DNA from: JAHEFT01 sp964443145
GTDB lineage: Bacteria > Pseudomonadota > Gammaproteobacteria > Xanthomonadales > SZUA-36
Assembly: GCA_964443145.1 (NCBI GenBank)
Contig: CAYUBS010000132.1
Span: 1-7,794 of the forward strand
DNA: 7,794 bases
Direction of reading: 5' to 3'
Shown: positions 1-5,267 of the stretch, piece after piece
How the letters are laid out: every line of letters starts with the position of its first letter
Position numbering within the stretch: the first letter of the stretch is position 1
Notes under the pieces: generated by a model
Seen by the model: only the letters and a program-made list of their open reading frames with translations
What the model was told of the DNA's origin: nothing
Database searches by the model: none
Program-made: the position numbers and the translations under genes

Positions 1-19
1 AAATCATCTTCTTGTTCAT

Positions 20-541
20 TCAAATTTCCTTTTGCAGCCAGTACAGCGCAGAAAAAACTTTCGGATCGAGGGATTTGCCTGCGGCCTGCTGAGCGGCCAA
101 CCAGTCGTCTACTTCGGTTAGCGGTATCACGTGCGTTTCTATGTCTTCACTCGCGTCACCCCCTCCCGGCCCTACGCGCGTCAGTCCGCGGGCGCGAATA
201 AACGATATGATTTCGTCAGACATTCCTGCTGAACTGGGACACTCCATAATCAGTTCCATCTTCTCAGCGGCAAACCCCGTTTCTTCCTCGAGTTCGCGGG
301 CAGCCGCAAGCAGGATCGGTTCATCTGGATCCTCATGATCGCCAACCAGGCCTGCCGGAATCTCGATAACACGGGCATTCACAGGCCTGCGAAACTGCTC
401 GACCAGGATGATTTCTTCATCAGCGGTGACAGCGACCAGTGCAACCACGGCACTCGCGTTGCTGCGGCTGACGAATTCCCAGTCATTTCTCTCCAGCATG
501 CTGAGGTAACGCCCCTGGAAATGAGTGATAATTTGAGTCAT
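20..541 (-). CDS. NUDIX hydrolase, ADP-ribose pyrophosphatase type
   Basis: This is probably a cytoplasmic enzyme that hydrolyses ADP-ribose or a related nucleoside diphosphate sugar to AMP and a sugar phosphate. From the ATG at 541 the protein has 173 residues. A QFRRPV segment (residues 49-54) and IPAG (61-64) lead into a NUDIX box ending RELEEETGF (82-90), whose glutamates bind the metal. SSAGMSDE (103-110) matches the family's S-P-G-x-S-D-E loop, and EDIETHVIPL follows, as in ADP-ribose pyrophosphatases (NudF group). The box is a few residues longer than the classic G-x5-E-x7-REUxEExGU between the glycine and the first glutamate. The frame stays open upstream to 700, but that extension would cross the promoter and start of the divergent gene at 694, so I chose ATG 541; a weak GGGA lies 10 nt before it. 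ATG 499 is the next alternative start. Family is confident, exact substrate is not. Confidence 0.9.
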   Translation of the reverse strand: MTQIITHFQGRYLSMLERNDWEFVSRSNASAVVALVAVTADEEIILVEQFRRPVNARVIEIPAGLVGDHEDPDEPILLAAARELEEETGFAAEKMELIMECPSSAGMSDEIISFIRARGLTRVGPGGGDASEDIETHVIPLTEVDDWLAAQQAAGKSLDPKVFSALYWLQKEI

Positions 542-693
542 GGATTCAATGTCCCGGTGGCTCTGATAAACTGAGAAGATTGTATCCTTAGCGGCGGCAC
601 ATTCACATGTTTTCGGGAGTCCGGAACTTATAGCGTGCAATCCGTTCAAACAAAGCCAGGACAATAACCACCCCGAATTTTCAAGGAACCAAC
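542..693. other. Divergent intergenic region, NUDIX gene / propeller gene
   Basis: This 152-nt gap separates two divergently transcribed genes. It holds the strong sigma-E-type promoter at 623-650 facing right and the ribosome binding site AAGGA (683-687), 6 nt before ATG 694. Leftward, toward the NUDIX gene, I see only a -10-like TATAAG on the minus strand (about 627-632) with no good -35 at normal spacing, so that promoter is not assigned. Confidence 0.7.
623..650 (+). promoter_or_regulatory. Sigma-E (RpoE)-type promoter, near-perfect
   Basis: The sequence reads GGAACTT (623-629), a 16-nt spacer (630-645) and TCAAA (646-650). This matches the gammaproteobacterial sigma-E consensus (ggAACtt, about 16 nt, TCaaA) in both boxes and in spacing. 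Transcription would start near 656-657 and give a leader of about 37 nt before ATG 694, with AAGGA at 683-687 as ribosome binding site. The downstream gene encodes an exported protein, as is usual for sigma-E targets. The match is read by eye, and actual use by RpoE is inferred. Confidence 0.7.
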
Positions 694-2097
694 ATGCCAA
701 GAAATTTAATTGCAGGCATCGCAGCAGCGATCGCTGTTTTTCTGTTTACCGCCTCGTCGCAGGCCCAGTCAACCAACGATCAGCCAGCACCTGTAAAAGC
801 GGCGCCTGAAAAAAAGGCGGTTGAAAGCAAGAGCGCCGTGCAACAGCTGCAGGAAGCTGTGGAACTGGAGAAGCAATCACAGGAAGCTTATGTCGCTGAA
901 AAGTGGGTCGCTTACTACGTTGCCAACATGAAGCTGAGCAAATTACGTCCGTACCAACCTGAATATATGGTAAATATCATTCGCGCTTGCGCCAGGCTTG
1001 GCCGTAAAAGTACGGCTTACCATTACATGTTGAAAATGCAGCAACAGGGTATGAGCTACGATTTCAATTCGATCGAAGATTCCGTAGGTATTCGCGATAC
1101 GGAAGCATACGGTTATATCAATAATCTGTTGATTGAAGCAGGTAGCCCCGCCGGCGAGGCTGCCACAGTGTTCGATTTACCGGAGCAGGCTTCGGATTAT
1201 CAGGTCATAAGCTGGGACAGCTCCAGGGAGCGCTACCTGGTAGGTACACTGGCTGAAGGCTCTTTGATGGCCATTTCGGAAGAAGGCGAGACGGAGCTAT
1301 TGCTCAAGGCCGATGAGGAAAACGGGCTGTGGTCAATCATGGGCTTGTCGGTGGACGAAGAACGTAACCGGCTTTGGATTTCGAGCTCTGCCACACCGCG
1401 CTTTTCAGGGTTTTCAGTGGGGGACAAGAACCATGGTGCCCTGTTCGAACTGGATCTGAAAACACTGGAGGTCATAGGCCGGTTCAATTTGCCGGTAGAT
1501 GCATTGACCCACGAACTGGGCAGCCTGGCGGTTACTTCAGATGGACATGTGTACGTAATTGATCGCGCGACACCCATTGTTTACCACAAACTGCCTGATT
1601 CGGACCGTTTGGAAGCTTTTTTTGCCAGCCCTGATTTGATAGAGCTACGTGATATTGCCGTGACTCCGGACAACAGCAGGGTTTTTATCGCGGATGCTTA
1701 CAAGGGCATCCTTGTAATCGACCCGGTTGCCCAGCAGGCCGGCCTGTTAACCGGACCGGAGACCCTCAACCTCGGCGGCATCAATGCCATGGAGTATCAG
1801 AACGGCCACCTGTTCCTGGTCCAGGGCGGGTTCAACCCCCAGCGGATCGTCAGGATGCAACTCGATGTTGCAGGTGCCGGTGTGGCGGGTATAAATCCGA
1901 TGGTCGTCGCTCTGCCTGAATTTGACCAACCGGGTCCTGCGGCGATCCAGGATGATAAGCTGGTTTTCTTTGCCAACAGTGCTGCAGCGGAGAAAGGCGG
2001 TTTGCTGGTGATGGCCAGCCAGCTCGATGCGAGTGCTGAGGCTGCGGCTGTGGACGTAGAGGCAATGTACGAAGCGATGAAAGCCCAAATGCAGTAA
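694..2097 (+). CDS. Exported protein with helical N-terminal and beta-propeller-like C-terminal region, function unknown
   Basis: This 467-residue protein begins with a Sec signal peptide: PRN, a hydrophobic stretch at about 5-20, and a signal peptidase I site after SSQA (residue 24). A Pro/Lys/Ala-rich linker follows (about 25-48). Next comes a helical, TPR-like stretch (about 48-150) with YVAEKW and YMVNIIRACARLGR. From about residue 155 to 440 there are repeated short strand-turn units, such as SVDEERNRLWI, AVTSDGHVYVID and AVTPDNSRVFIAD, typical of NHL/SMP-30/YncE-like beta-propellers. The alanine-rich end (about 445-467) looks helical. No catalytic or lipobox motif is visible, so a soluble periplasmic location and a binding or scaffold role are inferences. 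AAGGA 6 nt upstream supports this start. It lies behind a sigma-E-type promoter and 16 nt before the exonuclease gene. I do not recognise a named family. Confidence 0.85.
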   Translation: MPRNLIAGIAAAIAVFLFTASSQAQSTNDQPAPVKAAPEKKAVESKSAVQQLQEAVELEKQSQEAYVAEKWVAYYVANMKLSKLRPYQPEYMVNIIRACARLGRKSTAYHYMLKMQQQGMSYDFNSIEDSVGIRDTEAYGYINNLLIEAGSPAGEAATVFDLPEQASDYQVISWDSSRERYLVGTLAEGSLMAISEEGETELLLKADEENGLWSIMGLSVDEERNRLWISSSATPRFSGFSVGDKNHGALFELDLKTLEVIGRFNLPVDALTHELGSLAVTSDGHVYVIDRATPIVYHKLPDSDRLEAFFASPDLIELRDIAVTPDNSRVFIADAYKGILVIDPVAQQAGLLTGPETLNLGGINAMEYQNGHLFLVQGGFNPQRIVRMQLDVAGAGVAGINPMVVALPEFDQPGPAAIQDDKLVFFANSAAAEKGGLLVMASQLDASAEAAAVDVEAMYEAMKAQMQ

Positions 2098-2113
2098 GCG
2101 AGGTAATAACAAC

Positions 2114-2998
2114 ATGGCTCTACCCCCGGTTTACCTGGTCGATGCGAGTATCTATATTTTTCGGGCCTGGTTCTCGATGAGTGACGATTTTGTCAATCAG
2201 CGGGGTGAGCCAACCAACGCCGTTTATGGTTTTTCAGGATTTTTGTGCAGCCTGCTCGAACGAACCCGTGCAGAGCATATTGCTATCGCGTTTGACGAAT
2301 CTCTGGCCACCAGTTACCGCAACGAAATTTACCCACAGTACAAGGCCAACCGGGAACCGGCCCCTGAGGAACTGAAGCGCCAGTTTGGGTGGTCCCGCTC
2401 CGTGGCCGAGGCCATGGGCCTGCAGTGTTTTGGTGACTCACGTTACGAGGCTGACGATCTGATCGGCACGCTGGCCGGTTTCTGGAGTGCTCGCGGGCAC
2501 CCAATCTGCGTCGTCACTGCTGATAAGGACCTTGCCCAACTCGTGGGCGAAAACGATCACTGGTGGGATTACGCCCGAAATCAAAAACTTAACCCAAAAC
2601 AGCTGACTGAGAAATTTGGCGTGATGCCTGAGCAGTTGGCCGACTTCCTCGCGCTCACCGGTGATGCCGTCGATAATATTCCAGGCATCCCGGGTATCGG
2701 GCCGAAATCTGCGTCCGCACTGCTGGGACACTTCGGGGATCTCGACAGCATCTATGAACGGCTGGACGAGGTGCAACACCTCAGTGTTCGTGGCGCCAAA
2801 TCACTGCAAAAAAAGCTGCATGATCACCGCGACGCTGCGGAGCTTGCAAGAAAATTAACGGTTATTGAAACGGCGGTGGAATCGGCACTGGCTGCCCCGG
2901 AACTGGGCCGCAGGGAGGTCGACACCGCGCGCCTGAACCGCTTGTTTGATGAACTCGATTTTGGTGGCATGCTGCGGCATCGCTGCCTTCACGCATAA
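2114..2998 (+). CDS. Stand-alone 5'-3' exonuclease / flap endonuclease (Pol I N-terminal-like)
   Basis: This 294-residue cytoplasmic nuclease corresponds to the 5' nuclease domain of DNA polymerase I without the polymerase. It should cut 5' flaps and degrade 5' ends in repair or primer removal. Acidic metal ligands appear in family order: D10 (VYLVDAS), D61 (AIAFDES), E112/D114/D115 (YEADDLIG), D137/D139 (VTADKDL), D184/D187 (LTGDAVDNIPG). The arch-region YPQYKANR lies at 73-80. A helix-hairpin-helix (GIPGIGPKSASALL, 191-204) that binds DNA follows. E. coli Xni (ExoIX) is the nearest well-known stand-alone relative but lacks some second-site acids, whereas this protein appears to keep them all, so I do not assign xni. 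GAGGT (2100-2104) lies 9 nt before the ATG. The 16-nt gap from the exported propeller gene suggests cotranscription despite unrelated roles. Confidence 0.92.
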   Translation: MALPPVYLVDASIYIFRAWFSMSDDFVNQRGEPTNAVYGFSGFLCSLLERTRAEHIAIAFDESLATSYRNEIYPQYKANREPAPEELKRQFGWSRSVAEAMGLQCFGDSRYEADDLIGTLAGFWSARGHPICVVTADKDLAQLVGENDHWWDYARNQKLNPKQLTEKFGVMPEQLADFLALTGDAVDNIPGIPGIGPKSASALLGHFGDLDSIYERLDEVQHLSVRGAKSLQKKLHDHRDAAELARKLTVIETAVESALAAPELGRREVDTARLNRLFDELDFGGMLRHRCLHA

Positions 2999-3017
2999 CC
3001 CCCCGATGTCGCACTAA

Positions 3018-3632
3018 TTAGTCCAGCAGGGCAAACCCACGTTGCACCCGTTTTCGCAACTGGCTGTTGCGGGGGAAATGCGCGAGCAGAAAGTCCATCT
3101 GATCCGTCAGAATTTTTCGGCCTTGCAGGTACACATATTCTGCGTGTGTAGGTTTGAATGGAATGGCCAGTAATTCCATACCGGCTTGCTCCGGCGTCCG
3201 CCCGGCCTTGTAGTTATTACAGCGTTTGCAGGCGGTGACCACGTTGACCCATTTATCCAATCCGCCCTGGCTCAGGGGCTTTACGTGATCCCGTGACAGC
3301 AGGAAGTTGGGGAATTGCTCTCCGCAATACAAACACAGTGACTGGTCGCGCCTGAACAGACCCTGATTGTTCAGGGGTGGAGCGTAGGAGTCTGAAAACA
3401 GGTGTGTGTGTGCATGGCGCCCGTTGCAAGCGATGATCGCGTTGACGTCCACAACGCTCTGGATGCCGGAGATTGAATTAATCCCGCCGTGGATACGATA
3501 AACAGTGCGGCCAAGGGCGTAGCTGACCTGGCCCAGTGAAATCAGGCGCACCGCGTCCTTGTAGCCGATCCACTCCAGTGGCATCCCGGCGACATCGGTT
3601 CGCAGTACCTGTTGTTGGAGATCCGTTTCCAT
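3018..3632 (-). CDS. HNH endonuclease-domain protein
   Basis: This 204-residue protein has a zinc-stabilised HNH nuclease core: CLYC (C100, C103), SRDHVKPLSQGG with D115-H116, N130 in WVNVVTACKRCNN, then C135, C138 and N139. Histidine and asparagine would hold the catalytic metal, and the two CxxC pairs a structural zinc. The N-terminal 95 residues (RTDVAGMPLEWIGYKDA, VNAIIACNGR) resemble the conserved leader of chromosomal HNH proteins common in Proteobacteria; their biological role is unsettled. No methylase, restriction partner or intron lies nearby, so it need not be a defence or homing enzyme. ATG 3632 is the first possible start because an in-frame TAG lies 4 codons upstream. Its purine-rich AGAGGA abuts the ATG with no spacing, which is unusual. 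The gene converges on the exonuclease with a 19-nt gap. No signal peptide. Confidence 0.88.
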   Translation of the reverse strand: METDLQQQVLRTDVAGMPLEWIGYKDAVRLISLGQVSYALGRTVYRIHGGINSISGIQSVVDVNAIIACNGRHAHTHLFSDSYAPPLNNQGLFRRDQSLCLYCGEQFPNFLLSRDHVKPLSQGGLDKWVNVVTACKRCNNYKAGRTPEQAGMELLAIPFKPTHAEYVYLQGRKILTDQMDFLLAHFPRNSQLRKRVQRGFALLD

Positions 3633-3657
3633 TCCTCTACGCTATGCCAGCATTTGT

Positions 3658-3680
3658 CACTATAAGCACAAGATATAGTG
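3658..3680. repeat. 7-bp perfect inverted repeat, possible operator
   Basis: CACTATA (3658-3664) and TATAGTG (3674-3680) form perfect arms around a 9-nt centre (AGCACAAGA). On the minus strand the left arm reads TATAGTG and includes a -10-like TATAGT about 30 nt before the HNH start, so a dimeric repressor here could control that gene. On the plus strand TTTTTATTT follows the right arm, which superficially resembles a weak terminator, but the stem is AT-rich. Both roles are inferred. Confidence 0.4.
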
Positions 3681-3799
3681 TTTTTATTTCATCTTTAAGG
3701 CTATATATCGCGTTTTCGGGGAAATGGCAAGTAATCCGTGATGAGCCGGAAGGGGCTGCAGGTGGTCAGGGGGTATTTTTGATGGTTTACTTTCGGGCT

Positions 3800-3827
3800 G
3801 GAACCACTGGGCGATAGTCTGGTCAAT
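3800..3827 (+). promoter_or_regulatory. Sigma-E (RpoE)-like promoter upstream of degQ
   Basis: GGAACCA (3800-3806), a 16-nt spacer (3807-3822) and TCAAT (3823-3827) match the sigma-E pattern (ggAACtt, 16 nt, TCaaA) at the most conserved positions, with deviations at the last -35 bases and the last -10 base. A start near 3833 would give a leader of about 27 nt before GTG 3860. E. coli degP is a classic RpoE target, which makes control of a Do-type protease this way plausible. Confidence 0.5.
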
Positions 3828-3849
3828 CAATAAGTCCTTTGATCCAAAC

Positions 3850-3854
3850 AGGAG
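3850..3854 (+). promoter_or_regulatory. Ribosome binding site that sets the degQ GTG start
   Basis: AGGAG lies 5 nt before GTG 3860. The longer frame from TTG 3839 would place this site inside the coding sequence and has no ribosome binding site of its own, so GTG 3860 is preferred. Confidence 0.75.
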
Positions 3855-3859
3855 TTAGT

Positions 3860-5224
3860 GTGGAACGTTTTTTACAAATGCACCTGAAGCTGTTTGCCAC
3901 AGTTTTTCTGATTATTGCACCGCAGGCCGCCCAGGCCGCGCTTCCTGTTTCAATGGATGGGGAGGCGCTGCCCTCGCTGGCCCCAGTGCTCGAGCGGGTG
4001 ATGCCCTCTGTGGTCAATATATATACGCAGACGCGGGTGCGGGTCCGCAGTCCGTTAATGGATGACCCGTTTTTCCGGCGTTTCTTCAATATGCCCAACA
4101 CGCCGCGTGAGCGGGTTTCCCAAAGCCTGGGTTCCGGCGTCATCGTGGACGCTGATGAGGGTTTCGTGCTCACCAACAATCACGTGATAGCCGGTGCAGA
4201 CGAGATCTCTGTCACGCTTTCGGACGGGCGCAGCTTCGATGCGGAAGTGATCGGAACCGATCCGGATACCGATCTTGCCATGGTGCGTATTCCCTCAGAA
4301 GATCTGCAGGCGCTTCCATTCGCTGATTCCAATCAGTTGCGAGTCGGGGATTTCGTCGTTGCTGTCGGTAACCCTTTCGGTCTGGGCCAGACCGTGACAT
4401 CTGGTATTGTCAGCGCGCTCGGACGCACGGGTGTGCGTGGCTTGGAATTTCAGAATTTTATCCAGACTGATGCGTCGATCAATCCCGGAAACTCGGGTGG
4501 GGCACTGATAAACCTGCGAGGTGAACTGGTCGGAATCAATAGTGCCATTTTTACCCCGAGCGGGGGTAACGTGGGCATCGGATTCGCGATCCCGTCTGCA
4601 ATGGCCACGCACGTAATGGAACAACTGGCGGCATTCGGTGAAGTCAGGCGCGGGACACTTGGAATCTCGGTGCAGAATTTGACCGATGAATTGGCCGGGG
4701 CATTCGACCTGGAGAAAAATCAGGGTGTGCTGGTGGCTGAGGTGGCCGAAGATTCGGCGGCAGACGAAGCGGGGCTGCAAGCCGGTGACGTGGTACTTAC
4801 CATCGCAGGTCAGCTGGTTAGGAACACACAGGAATTCCACAATTACGAAGGGCAGTTTCCGGTCGGTGAACAGTTGAAGCTGGGCATAATCCGCAACGGT
4901 TCTAAAAAGAGTATTAAAGTCAGTGTCGAACAACTCAAAGCACTGGATGGCAGTACCATCGATTACCGCCTGGAGGGTGCCAGGTTCGAGGAGTTACCAT
5001 TGAAACAACGCTCGGATCGAGTGACCGGTGTGCTCCTTTCAGAGCTCGAACCAGAAAGCAGGCTTGCGCGCCAGGGCGTGCGGCCGGGTGACATCATCAC
5101 CGGTTGCAACCGCATGGCCACCCGCGATCTGAGTGAGTTTCAGGAGGTTGTTTCTTCGGTGCGCGGAAGCCTCTATCTGCAGGTCCGTAGAGGCGGCAGA
5201 GATTACGTGGTCCGTATGGATTGA
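3860..5224 (+). CDS. degQ: Periplasmic serine protease, DegQ/HtrA (Do) family
   Basis: This envelope quality-control protease/chaperone degrades or holds misfolded periplasmic proteins. From GTG 3860 it has 454 residues, the size of DegQ. A signal peptide ends after APQAAQA (residue 26). The trypsin-like domain carries the catalytic triad: H108 in LTNNHVI, D138 in DTDLAMV, and S212 in INPGNSGGAL. Two PDZ domains follow, PDZ1 at about 263-360 (RRGTLGISVQN; AGLQAGDVVLTI) and PDZ2 at about 370-452 (GVLLSELEPESRLARQGVRPGDII). A short charged insert (about 63-85, with DDPFFRRFF) corresponds to the LA loop that controls oligomer state in DegP/DegQ. Sequence and length fit DegQ or a MucD-like DegP, and two PDZ domains exclude DegS. 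It follows a sigma-E-like promoter and precedes an M17 peptidase gene by 43 nt with no visible terminator. Confidence 0.95.
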   Translation: MERFLQMHLKLFATVFLIIAPQAAQAALPVSMDGEALPSLAPVLERVMPSVVNIYTQTRVRVRSPLMDDPFFRRFFNMPNTPRERVSQSLGSGVIVDADEGFVLTNNHVIAGADEISVTLSDGRSFDAEVIGTDPDTDLAMVRIPSEDLQALPFADSNQLRVGDFVVAVGNPFGLGQTVTSGIVSALGRTGVRGLEFQNFIQTDASINPGNSGGALINLRGELVGINSAIFTPSGGNVGIGFAIPSAMATHVMEQLAAFGEVRRGTLGISVQNLTDELAGAFDLEKNQGVLVAEVAEDSAADEAGLQAGDVVLTIAGQLVRNTQEFHNYEGQFPVGEQLKLGIIRNGSKKSIKVSVEQLKALDGSTIDYRLEGARFEELPLKQRSDRVTGVLLSELEPESRLARQGVRPGDIITGCNRMATRDLSEFQEVVSSVRGSLYLQVRRGGRDYVVRMD

Positions 5225-5267
5225 ATTGTGCGGAGACCCGCAACTGATTTATGCTCTTGTCCCCAAC

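Larger units (their letters stand above)
3633..3859. other. Divergent intergenic region, HNH gene / degQ
   Basis: This 227-nt spacer separates the divergent HNH and degQ genes. The half next to the HNH gene is AT-rich and carries an inverted repeat (3658-3680) followed by TTTTTATTT and CTATATATCG. The half next to degQ holds a sigma-E-like promoter (3800-3827) and the ribosome binding site at 3850-3854. The middle (about 3710-3795) shows nothing I can name. An open frame crossing from 3536 to 3817 looks like a shadow of the HNH gene. Confidence 0.65.

Noticed and set aside
542..700. N-terminal extension of the NUDIX frame to 700 (53 extra residues)
   Set aside because: It would overlap the start of the divergent gene at 694 and the sigma-E-type promoter. 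The added residues do not look like part of a NUDIX fold, and ATG 541 gives a normal family length.
725..736. 12-bp perfect palindrome CAGCGATCGCTG
   Set aside because: It lies within the signal peptide coding sequence, where alanine-rich codons readily give such a sequence. There is no second copy or regulatory context.
3361..3376. Hairpin CCCTGA-TTGT-TCAGGG
   Set aside because: It is inside the HNH coding sequence, has no T-run, and is explained by codons for conserved-looking protein sequence.
2114..3632. Exonuclease plus HNH nuclease as a two-gene defence system
   Set aside because: The genes converge instead of forming an operon, the exonuclease is a repair-type enzyme, and the HNH protein resembles a widespread chromosomal family. 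No sensor, methylase or mobile element is nearby.
3536..3817. 93-codon plus-strand frame spanning the HNH start and intergenic region
   Set aside because: It is antisense to the HNH gene in its first third, has no ribosome binding site or recognisable protein features, and runs through the promoter region.
4295..4933. 212-codon minus-strand frame antisense to degQ
   Set aside because: The plus strand encodes an intact DegQ with all family motifs. The antisense product has no recognisable domain and is a shadow.
5133..5267. Upstream extension of the M17 frame into degQ
   Set aside because: The extra 45 residues overlap the second PDZ domain of DegQ in another frame and do not resemble M17 N-termini. 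ATG 5268 or CTG 5244 are more plausible.
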